DNA of 18,064 nucleotides from Draconibacterium sp. (GTDB lineage Bacteria > Bacteroidota > Bacteroidia > Bacteroidales > Prolixibacteraceae). Positions within the stretch are counted from its first letter, which is position 1; every line of letters begins with the position of its first letter. Position numbers and translations under genes: made by a program. Of this stretch, positions 6,028-12,722 are shown piece after piece. The stretch is taken from contig JAUVDE010000014.1 in NCBI GenBank assembly GCA_030595485.1, positions 1 to 18,064 on the forward strand, in the 5' to 3' direction. The notes under the pieces are model-generated. The model had not been told where the DNA came from, ran no database searches, and worked only from the letters and a program-made list of their open reading frames with translations.

Positions 6028-7140
6028 TCAACCAACATTTTGTAAGGTTTGACCACTTTTTTTCGATGCCATTCCGTTTAAGAAGTATTCAAGCATATTA
6101 CGAATTGATTCAGGAGTTACAGCTGTAACCTCATCCTTAACTATTGAATCGAGTTGAGTAGTGTCAAACGAGATATCGGTATCAATGTAGGCTCCTGTAA
6201 ACGACATTCCAACTGCAATTATGCGCTCCAACGAATCCATTTCGTCACGTTGCAAGTTTAAGTCGGGCACTAAGTTAATAGGTAGCAATTCACCAAGACC
6301 CCTCAAAAGATCAGCGTTTGTAATCGAAGTTTTGGCAATCATATTTAAAATTACAGGGGCATTTTCAGCTTTAACTGCACTCATTAAATAAGTTACAACC
6401 GTATCAATCGGAATCAGGTTTTGTGTGGAGGCTGGATCTATTTTTACACGAACCTTACGACCCGGATATTTAAGTGCAATATTTTGCATTCGTTTTGAAA
6501 AATCAAAAATGCCATAATCGGTTTTGGTTACGCCGGTTTGGTTATTTCCAACCACTTGCGATAAACGAAGAATACATGCATTTAATCCCTTTTCATCAAT
6601 GTATTTTCTAATTACATTTTCAGCGTAGCGTTTCGACTGCTCGTAATAGTTACGAAAAGCATCGATTTCAGCATTATCATAAAAACGTTCTTCAAATGTA
6701 CCTTTAATATTACCGCACGAGTACGCGGTACTTACAAAAAAGAAACGGGAATCTGATTGAGTATATTTCAAAAATGTGTCAACAGAATTGGTAACTCCTT
6801 GCAAGTTGGTTCCAAAAATTTCTTCCTTCGATTTGATATCGAATTTTAGGCTGGCAGCAAAGTGGAAATAATCAACATCTCCACCAAATATCGTCTCAAG
6901 TTCTTCTGGCTGAAGTGAAAAATCGGCTTCGAATAATGAATAATCATGTACCTCCAAGTTTGAGAAGTCTACACTTTCTCCTTCATTCATATCCAACAAT
7001 GCAGCTTTCATCCTATCTTCGGCTGAAAATTTGGTATTACTACGAGCCAAAGCAATAACCCTATAGTTTTTCTGCAGCAACTCGTTTATAAAGTTTGAGG
7101 CTACATAACCATTAGCTCCATTTATAACAATCTTTTTCAT
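6028..7140 (-). CDS. Extended short-chain dehydrogenase/reductase, NAD-dependent epimerase or acyl-reductase type
   Basis: The 370-residue protein opens with a Rossmann fold whose nucleotide motif is NGANGYVASN (G8, G11). The SDR active site is visible as S137 in FVSTAYSCG and Y166-x3-K170 in NYYEQSK. Length and the long C-terminal substrate region fit the extended SDR class, close to the NAD-binding-4 (fatty acyl reductase, thioester reductase) and epimerase groups. No membrane segment is evident, so it is probably cytosolic or membrane-associated. It lies between a lipid kinase gene (136 bases upstream) and a CDP-alcohol transferase gene (102 bases downstream), so a lipid substrate is the best inference. 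Possible jobs are reduction of an acyl thioester to an alcohol, or of a keto lipid such as 3-ketosphinganine; bacterial 3-ketosphinganine reductases known from other bacteria belong to atypical extended SDRs. A sugar substrate remains possible. Confidence 0.7.
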   Translation of the reverse strand: MKKIVINGANGYVASNFINELLQKNYRVIALARSNTKFSAEDRMKAALLDMNEGESVDFSNLEVHDYSLFEADFSLQPEELETIFGGDVDYFHFAASLKFDIKSKEEIFGTNLQGVTNSVDTFLKYTQSDSRFFFVSTAYSCGNIKGTFEERFYDNAEIDAFRNYYEQSKRYAENVIRKYIDEKGLNACILRLSQVVGNNQTGVTKTDYGIFDFSKRMQNIALKYPGRKVRVKIDPASTQNLIPIDTVVTYLMSAVKAENAPVILNMIAKTSITNADLLRGLGELLPINLVPDLNLQRDEMDSLERIIAVGMSFTGAYIDTDISFDTTQLDSIVKDEVTAVTPESIRNMLEYFLNGMASKKSGQTLQNVG

Positions 7141-7276
7141 GTTTTTGTCTTTTGTTTCTGGCGTATTATCATTTCTGCATGGCGGCAGAATTTATCTTTA
7201 AACTATCCTATTTTCTATAATTATAATACAATATACTCTTTTATGCGAGAACGGCCAACAGTTACATAAGCTTTAC

Positions 7277-7954
7277 TTAATATAAAACCAGCAATAAAAT
7301 CAGTGCTGTTCCCACCGGAATGGTAAAATTATCAGACCCTCGCCAACTAAACAGTTCACATAAAGTACTAACAAGTGCCACAACTAAAGCAACCCAAAAG
7401 GTTGTAAAATCGAACATGCCACGATGAAAGTATAATGCAATTAAACTAATTAGAAATGCGGCAATCATAAAAGCACCCGAGCCATACATCGATTTACCGG
7501 TATCAATACCAAAAATAACAATTTTATGGTTATTCTTTTTCATGTTCATTCCAACAATGGCCGCCAATGGATCGCAAATTCCCAAAATTAGCATGGGTAG
7601 AATATATATAAATTTATTATCAAGTAAATTCGACATTAAAAACGTTGAATAGATGGATAACGGTAATAAATAGCTTCCAATTGATCTACGATCGATGTCG
7701 TGAATAGACTTTAGTTGCTTGGCATATTGTGTAAAATATAAGGCGGCAAAAAATATGATTGCCAGAATGAGAACATACCAGTGCGAACTAAAAATATATG
7801 GGAACGGAACTACTGCAACGGTTGCTGTAAAGTGAGCAAATTTTCGAGTTATTTCACCTTTAATTTTCATTCGTCGATAATTCAACTCATTAAACGCCAA
7901 TAACAAAACTATTGCTACCAAATATACAATCGATAAGGTAATCGTATTTCCCAT
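7277..7954 (-). CDS. Diacylglycerol/polyprenol/phytol kinase family membrane protein (SEC59/DGK1/VTE5-like)
   Basis: This is a 225-residue polytopic membrane protein with about six hydrophobic helices. Family motifs are in order: E34 and R37-K38-x2-H41 in EITRKFAH; G125-x2-D128-P-L-A-A-x2-G135 in GICDPLAAIVG; K154-S155-x2-G158-S159 in GKSMYGSG; then E200 and D208-N209-x3-P in the last loop. These match the dolichol kinase, yeast DGK1 and plant phytol kinase family, which transfer a phosphate, often from CTP, to a long-chain alcohol at the membrane. It is often mislabelled as a phosphatidate cytidylyltransferase. The gene follows the CdsA-like gene by 133 bases; a TAATTTTG box at 8018-8025 may give it an extra promoter. 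The lipid substrate is unknown; its position next to CDP-lipid enzymes suggests that its product is the next enzyme's substrate. Confidence 0.75.
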   Translation of the reverse strand: MGNTITLSIVYLVAIVLLLAFNELNYRRMKIKGEITRKFAHFTATVAVVPFPYIFSSHWYVLILAIIFFAALYFTQYAKQLKSIHDIDRRSIGSYLLPLSIYSTFLMSNLLDNKFIYILPMLILGICDPLAAIVGMNMKKNNHKIVIFGIDTGKSMYGSGAFMIAAFLISLIALYFHRGMFDFTTFWVALVVALVSTLCELFSWRGSDNFTIPVGTALILLLVLY

Positions 7955-8017
7955 AAATATTTTTGTTTTTGTTAAGCTAGTATCCGGTGTTCGTTTTTTT
8001 CTTCGTTATTAACCCAA

Positions 8018-8025
8018 CAAAATTA
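8018..8025 (-). promoter_or_regulatory. Possible -7 box before the lipid kinase gene
   Basis: The minus strand reads TAATTTTG here, about 63 bases before the ATG at 7954. No -33 element is seen at the proper distance, so support is weak. Confidence 0.25.
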
Positions 8026-8087
8026 TACTATTAATGTTTTCTATTCCTATTTTTCTGCCCGAAATGACAATTTACCATACTGAAATG

Positions 8088-8822
8088 CTAAGCCATATAC
8101 TCCAGCACGGTAACAAATAATGCAACCCACGCACCTCCAGCAATCAGGCTGTCAAAACGGTCCAGAAAACCGCCATGTCCCGGAATCAAATTACTGTAAT
8201 CTTTCACTCCAAATTTTCGTTTATACAACGATGCCAAAATATCGCCAATAAAGGCAAAAAACACCACTCCCGCTGCTAATAACATTGCAATATACCAAGG
8301 TTGGTCGTACAAACGGTTCATGAACAGAGCACTTAAAATTGCAATTATTGAACCGCCAACTGTTCCTCCAACTGTTTTATTGGGACTTATCTCAGGTGCT
8401 ATTTTCGTTTTCCCAAAGAGTTGTCCCGATATCTGGCTAAATGCATCGAAAATTGAAAGTATTAAGAAGGCAAATAAAATGAGTTCTTTATCTAATTGAC
8501 TAAAGGAAACAAAACCGAGAACCAATATAGCAAACACAACAACTGAGCTTAGAAAAAAGACCTTTTCGGAATAGTTTGTTTTTCGAAAAAGCTTTAGTAA
8601 CTCCGATGCTGAAACTGCTACAATTAAAGCAGCTACCAATTGAAATGCCACCGGATTTATAACAATGCTGAAAAACAAAATATGAATGATAAAAAAGTAG
8701 GTAATAAACTTTGTCCAGCTTTTTTTTGCCACTTCCTTTTCTTTGAGCCGGTTAATAAAGTAAAACCCCACTGCACCAAGTACGAAATACGATAAAATAA
8801 TTATGTAAATTGTAGTTATCAT
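8088..8822 (-). CDS. CdsA-like CDP-lipid synthase (phosphatidate cytidylyltransferase family), short paralogue
   Basis: The 244-residue polytopic membrane protein carries the whole family signature at residues 188-214: S188, K191-R192, K197-D198, P204-x-H206-G207-G208 and D211-R212-x-D214. An upstream ISPNKTVGGTVGG segment at 135-147 corresponds to the usual SPxKTxEG motif, but glycine stands where most CdsA proteins have glutamate. D126 in the preceding helix is kept. The enzyme family makes CDP-lipid from CTP and a lipid phosphate. At 244 residues it is shorter than typical CdsA of about 270-285, missing part of the N-terminal helices. Its start lies 2 bases after the TSUP stop, so the two are co-transcribed and probably translationally coupled. 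The linkage with a kinase and a CDP-alcohol transferase argues for a specialised synthase rather than the housekeeping one, comparable to the E. coli ynbAB arrangement. Confidence 0.82.
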   Translation of the reverse strand: MITTIYIIILSYFVLGAVGFYFINRLKEKEVAKKSWTKFITYFFIIHILFFSIVINPVAFQLVAALIVAVSASELLKLFRKTNYSEKVFFLSSVVVFAILVLGFVSFSQLDKELILFAFLILSIFDAFSQISGQLFGKTKIAPEISPNKTVGGTVGGSIIAILSALFMNRLYDQPWYIAMLLAAGVVFFAFIGDILASLYKRKFGVKDYSNLIPGHGGFLDRFDSLIAGGAWVALFVTVLEYMA

Positions 8823-8824
8823 TG

Positions 8825-9625
8825 TTATTTACTTATCATCATTAAAACGCCAATAGCAATCATTACAAATGCATATATGTAGCGTATGTTATTTTCCTTT
8901 TTCTCAACCTTAACCTTTGAAAGTAATTGTGTACCAGCAATTGCGCCAATTATAGAGCCAGCACTTAAAAAGCCCACTAAAGACAGATCGATTTGCCCAA
9001 CTAAAAAATGAGCACCTACAGCAAAAAGAGTATTTACCAATACCACTAACAAAGAAGTGCCGATTACCAATTTTATGGGTAAACGCATGGTAAATAATCC
9101 AGCCATAACTGGCGCAGTACCACTGGTTCCAAATGTTCCGGCAATTAATCCAGCTGAGAGTCCAAAAAATGACCCTTTAGTAACTTTCATCAATCTGTAA
9201 CTGTCCTTTTCTTGTTCTCCATTATTTTCAGCCCTTTTCTTTTTCCAGGTATTTAATGCCATATTTAAAGCTATCAACACTGCGTAAATCCCAAAGCTTA
9301 CTTTTAATGCTTTTGCCGACAAGAGCCCAGTAATTCCAGCCCCCGCAAAAGCTCCGATTATTCCCGCCACAACAAATATTGAAGCTGTTTTTACATCAAT
9401 ATTTCCTTTTTTATAATGACCTAAAGAACCTACAATACAAATGGGTAACGTGGCTGCCAGAGATGTGGCAACCGCAACATGTGGAGGAGCACCAATAATT
9501 AAAGTGAGTACAGGTAAAAAGAAAAAGCCACCCCCGCCACCCAACATGGTTCCAAACATACCAATGATAAAGCCTATAATAGGCAATAATAGATAGATTG
9601 GTTCGAATGCTGAATTGAATATCAA
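8825..9625 (-). CDS. TSUP family transporter (TauE/SafE, sulfite or sulfonate exporter type)
   Basis: The 266-residue protein has about seven to eight hydrophobic helices and an internal duplication. The first half contains GMFGTMLGGGGGFFFLPVL and the second LIAGTFGTSGTAPVMAGL, the paired glycine-rich re-entrant motifs of the TSUP family. The half ends (VAVATSLAATLP and LVIGTSLLVVLVN) also match each other. TSUP proteins move sulfite, sulfoacetate, other organosulfur anions or unrelated anions across the inner membrane, so the substrate is uncertain. The frame has no ATG before the first helix. The most likely start is TTG at 9625; upstream of it the frame is open only about 45 bases to a stop and holds no ATG. 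It is the first gene of the minus-strand block and is followed 2 bases later by the CdsA-like gene. Confidence 0.8.
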   Translation of the reverse strand: MIFNSAFEPIYLLLPIIGFIIGMFGTMLGGGGGFFFLPVLTLIIGAPPHVAVATSLAATLPICIVGSLGHYKKGNIDVKTASIFVVAGIIGAFAGAGITGLLSAKALKVSFGIYAVLIALNMALNTWKKKRAENNGEQEKDSYRLMKVTKGSFFGLSAGLIAGTFGTSGTAPVMAGLFTMRLPIKLVIGTSLLVVLVNTLFAVGAHFLVGQIDLSLVGFLSAGSIIGAIAGTQLLSKVKVEKKENNIRYIYAFVMIAIGVLMMISK

Positions 9626-9826
9626 AGTTAGCTGCTTTTCAATTTGGTGCGTAAAGATAAGAATATCTTAAATGAACATGATGTAACTCTTATCACACAC
9701 TAATTTACAGCTATAAATTTAACATCTATTAACATTATTGAGGTTTCTCTTCAAAGCTAAAATATAAATTGTTACCTGTCTTTTTCAAAAAAAATTAAAC
9801 ATTGAAACGAACAATCGCGAAATTTG

Positions 9827-9858
9827 TTGGTTGTTCTTAATTCAATAACTTAAATTGC
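9827..9858 (+). promoter_or_regulatory. Weak candidate promoter for the HtrA-like protease gene
   Basis: TTG at 9827-9829, a 21-base spacer and TAAATTGC at 9851-9858 resemble the Bacteroidetes promoter with imperfect -7 bases. A small palindrome, TTGCATGTGCAA (9855-9866), overlaps it and could be an operator, but it may be chance. The rest of the 256-base divergent spacer 9626-9881 is AT-rich; a TAGCTTTG box for the minus strand lies at 9752-9759 without a good -33. Confidence 0.3.
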
Positions 9859-9881
9859 ATGTGCAATAAAAAATACAAAAA

Positions 9882-10910
9882 ATGAAAAAAACTTTCCTTA
9901 TTAATTTATTAGTTCTTATGGCGTTTGTTGCCAGTTCTCAGAGTTTTGCCGATCTGGTAGAAAAGGTTGACCAAAGTGTGGTTACCATTCATGTATTGGA
10001 GAAAAAGAATGTTGGCATGGGCACTCCAGGAACATTTACTAGCGCTGAAGGCCTGGGCTCGGGTGTATTAGTTGGTGAAAAACAATTGTATGTATTAACG
10101 GCAGCTCATGTTGTTGCCAATGCCTCTAAAATTAGAGTTAGCTTTAAAGACGGTACAGAATTAGTAGCTACGAATGCAAGAATAGATAAAACAGCCGATG
10201 TTGCTTTAATAAAATTGGAAAGAGCTGTTACTAACATTCCATCAGCCCGCATAGGAGATTCAGAAAAAGTAAGAATAGGTGACGACATTTTTGTAATTGG
10301 CTCTCCTTTAGGTTTAGAACATTCGGTTTCAAAAGGGATAATTAGTGGAAAACATAAAGAGTTAAACGAAACGAATCCTGCACCTGCAATGGAATTTTTC
10401 CAAACCGATGCTTCCATTAACAAAGGAAATAGCGGAGGACCAATGTTTAATATGGACGGAGAAGTAGTTGGTATTGTCAGCTCAATTCTATCATTTTCTG
10501 GCGGTTTCGAAGGATTAGGATTTGCTGCAACCTCTGGAGTTGCGAAAGAATTACTAATGCAAAGAGGTAGATTCTGGCTAGGTGCCGACGTAGTTCCAAT
10601 GAGTGCCGAATTTTGCAAACTATTCAATGTTCCACAAGAAGGTGCTGTCTTAGTTCAAGGGGTAACCGATAATTCTCCTGCCTATTTTATGGGTATGAAA
10701 GGTGGCTATGTTACCATGAGTATTGGTGAAACCGAATTCTTAGCTGGTGGCGACTTTGTTTTAGATTTCGATGGAATCCCACTCAGTTCGAGAGAAGATA
10801 TCGAAAAACTATGGGAACATCTTAATAAAATTGAAAAAGGCCATGAATATGTAATTAAGGTATTTCGCAATGGCGCAATAAAGCACCTTCACTGGCGTAT
10901 GCAAGAGTAA
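9882..10910 (+). CDS. HtrA/Deg-family periplasmic serine protease with one PDZ domain
   Basis: The 342-residue product has a signal peptide (MKKTFLINLLVLMAFVASS, cleaved near SQS-FA). The trypsin-like domain shows the full triad: H76 in LTAAHVV, D106 in KTADVALIKL and S184 in NKGNSGGPMF. The oxyanion and specificity segments IGSPLGLEHSVSKGIISG and EGLGFAAT are also present. Residues about 238-340 form a single PDZ domain (SPAYFMGMKGGY, GDFVLDFDGIPLSS, YVIKVFRNG). It should degrade or hold misfolded proteins in the periplasm. It is shorter than DegP, which has two PDZ domains, and closer to DegS size but with a cleavable rather than anchoring N-terminus. It stands alone, divergent from the TSUP gene and closed by a strong terminator. 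The substrate set is unknown. Confidence 0.9.
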   Translation: MKKTFLINLLVLMAFVASSQSFADLVEKVDQSVVTIHVLEKKNVGMGTPGTFTSAEGLGSGVLVGEKQLYVLTAAHVVANASKIRVSFKDGTELVATNARIDKTADVALIKLERAVTNIPSARIGDSEKVRIGDDIFVIGSPLGLEHSVSKGIISGKHKELNETNPAPAMEFFQTDASINKGNSGGPMFNMDGEVVGIVSSILSFSGGFEGLGFAATSGVAKELLMQRGRFWLGADVVPMSAEFCKLFNVPQEGAVLVQGVTDNSPAYFMGMKGGYVTMSIGETEFLAGGDFVLDFDGIPLSSREDIEKLWEHLNKIEKGHEYVIKVFRNGAIKHLHWRMQE

Positions 10911-10928
10911 TGAAATATTAAACAGTCG

Positions 10929-10966
10929 AAAAAGCCCCTAAAGGAATACTTCTTTAGGGGCTTTTT
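10929..10966 (+). terminator. Strong Rho-independent terminator after the protease gene
   Basis: AAAAAGCCCCTAAAG (10929-10943) pairs perfectly with CTTTAGGGGCTTTTT (10952-10966) around an 8-base loop. The stem has a GC-rich centre and ends in a T-run, beginning about 19 bases after the stop at 10910. The A/T symmetry could make it work in both directions. Confidence 0.93.
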
Positions 10967-11017
10967 GTTGCCTGTTTATACCGTGACACAGCAGAAAATA
11001 CTCAATATGATATTCTA

Positions 11018-11078
11018 TAATTTTGATTTAAAATATTTAAGAAAAGGCACTGCTAGAAAACAGAATTAGCTAATTTTG
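11018..11078 (+). promoter_or_regulatory. Two TAnnTTTG boxes before the 5'-nucleotidase gene
   Basis: TAATTTTG occurs at 11018-11025 and again at 11071-11078. The second ends only 4 bases before the ATG at 11083, so a transcript from it would begin about at the start codon. Neither has a clean TTTG at the -33 position, so which one is used, if any, is unsure. Confidence 0.3.
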
Positions 11079-11082
11079 CAGC

Positions 11083-12516
11083 ATGAAAACAACTTGGGCA
11101 ATACTTCTGGCTAGTCTTATTTTATTTTGCAGTTGCAGTAATGAAAATAAGAACGAACCTACGAACTCAGTTTCCACCAAGCTTACCTTGTTTTTTGTAA
11201 ATGACGTACATGGTCAAATCGATAATTTTTCGAAAGTAAAACATATTGTTGATGCAGAACGCACAACAACAAACGTACTAGTTGCCAGTGCCGGCGACTT
11301 ATTTTCAGGTAATCCGGTGGTAGATAATTATGCTGAAAAAGGTTTCCCAATAATTGACATTATGAATGAAGTTGGTTTTGATGTGGCCACCATTGGAAAC
11401 CACGAGTTTGATTACGGAGCTGAAGCCTTAAAATCCAGGGTAGAGCAATCTACATTCCCTTGGGTTTGCGCCAATGCCGAAGCCAACAACAGCACAGTAA
11501 ATCAACCCAACGATTTTGCTACAGTTGTTATCGATGATTTGCGCATTACATTTTTGGGGCTAATCGAAACCAATGGCTCAAAAACAGCAATAATTCCTTC
11601 ATCGCACCCTTGGCGTGTGCAAGATTATACTTTTACCCCGGCTCAAAATGTAGTTCGTGATTTTACGAGTGTAAAAAGCGATGAAAATGCGGACTTATTT
11701 ATTGCACTCTCGCATCTTGGACACAATGGCAACGAGGTCACATGGGGTGATTTCCAACTGGCACAAAACAATAATTTTTTCGATTTGATTGTTGGTGGAC
11801 ATTCCCATGCAATTATCGACACTGTCTTTAATAATACTCCAATTTTTCAATCGGGCGGATATCTTAATTTCCTTGGAAAAATTGAACTAGAAATAATGGA
11901 CAAAACACTACTCTCTTCAAATTTTTCTCTGATAAACCTTAATAATTACAAGGAACACGATCTCGATTTACTAACATTAATTGAGAGCTACAATAATGAA
12001 CCTGAGTTGTACGAAGAAATAGGCTTTTCCGAAGAATACCACTCTAAATCATCAACAGGATGTTTTTACACCAATGCCATTCGCGCCCATATGCAAGCCG
12101 ATGTTTGTTTTCAAAACACAGGCGGAATTCGAAAAACACTTGATAAAGGGACTATTATTAAACGTGAGATTTACGAAATTTCTCCTTTTAATAATGGAAC
12201 TGTTCTTTATGAAATGACTGTAGAACAAATTAAATTATTTTTACAAGGTTCGGACTCCGGCTTCTATTACTCGGGGATTCAGATTAAAAAAGCCGGAGGT
12301 GCTATTGAAATAAGAGATGAACTAGGACGAAAAATACCCGACAACTATTTACTGAAAGTGGGTATAAACGATTATATCGCTGCAGTTCACTCCAGCTATT
12401 TCCCCGAAAATGGTATTATTCAATCGCTAACAGCTGCCGAAACTATTATTGCATATTTGGAATCAATCAACACTTCTATTAATTACAGCAACTGTTATAA
12501 CTATTTTCGATACTAA
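11083..12516 (+). CDS. Lipoprotein of the UshA/5'-nucleotidase metallophosphoesterase family
   Basis: This 477-residue protein has a lipoprotein signal (MKTTWAILLASLILFCSC, lipidation probably at C18) and a two-domain UshA layout. The metallophosphatase domain shows NDVHG (40-44), AGDLFSG (70-76), GNHEFDYG (105-112), a SHLGHNG segment near 209-215 and GGHSHA near 239-244, which supply the two-metal site. The C-terminal 5'-nucleotidase domain, about residues 310-465, contains the NTGGIRKTLDKG segment and the aromatic nucleotide-stacking region (SGFYYSGIQ). It most likely removes phosphate from nucleotides or related esters outside the inner membrane, anchored by its lipid. At 477 residues it is somewhat shorter than UshA of about 550. 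No partner gene is adjacent; a hairpin at 12532-12554 closes the unit. Confidence 0.85.
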   Translation: MKTTWAILLASLILFCSCSNENKNEPTNSVSTKLTLFFVNDVHGQIDNFSKVKHIVDAERTTTNVLVASAGDLFSGNPVVDNYAEKGFPIIDIMNEVGFDVATIGNHEFDYGAEALKSRVEQSTFPWVCANAEANNSTVNQPNDFATVVIDDLRITFLGLIETNGSKTAIIPSSHPWRVQDYTFTPAQNVVRDFTSVKSDENADLFIALSHLGHNGNEVTWGDFQLAQNNNFFDLIVGGHSHAIIDTVFNNTPIFQSGGYLNFLGKIELEIMDKTLLSSNFSLINLNNYKEHDLDLLTLIESYNNEPELYEEIGFSEEYHSKSSTGCFYTNAIRAHMQADVCFQNTGGIRKTLDKGTIIKREIYEISPFNNGTVLYEMTVEQIKLFLQGSDSGFYYSGIQIKKAGGAIEIRDELGRKIPDNYLLKVGINDYIAAVHSSYFPENGIIQSLTAAETIIAYLESINTSINYSNCYNYFRY

Positions 12517-12531
12517 ACCTACCTATCCAGC

Positions 12532-12554
12532 AACTTATTGTTAATCAGTAAGTT
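12532..12554 (+). terminator. Hairpin after the nucleotidase gene, probable weak terminator
   Basis: AACTTATTG (12532-12540) pairs with CAGTAAGTT (12546-12554) around a 5-base loop, nine pairs including one G-T. It begins 16 bases after the stop. Only three T residues follow, so termination would be weak or factor-assisted. Confidence 0.4.
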
Positions 12555-12647
12555 TCGCAATTCAACAAACTAACTATTTTTTTCATCAAAAAAAGTAACA
12601 AACACGCAAGAGGGACTGCTATCCTTACCAATCATTTAAAAGACTTA

Positions 12648-12678
12648 TTTGTATTTTAATTAATGAATCCATAACTTG
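12648..12678 (+). promoter_or_regulatory. Candidate promoter for the unrecognised secreted protein
   Basis: TTTG at 12648-12651 and TAACTTG at 12672-12678, 20 bases apart, give correct spacing with an imperfect -7 box. The leader to the ATG at 12723 would be about 38 bases. Confidence 0.3.
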
Positions 12679-12722
12679 TTGGTAATTAACCAGAATTGCA
12701 TTATAAATTTAAAAATTACCAC

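Noticed and set aside
9855..9866. TTGCATGTGCAA palindrome as an operator site before the protease gene
   Set aside because: Too short and single; not claimed beyond a mention.
10106..10627. 173-residue minus-strand open frame inside the HtrA-like gene
   Set aside because: Fully antisense to a protease with an intact triad; composition (rich in S, P and T) is typical of a shadow frame.
12577..12594. TTTTTTT-catc-AAAAAAA hairpin in the spacer before the secreted protein
   Set aside because: A pure A/T stem with no GC is weak and expected by chance in AT-rich spacers.
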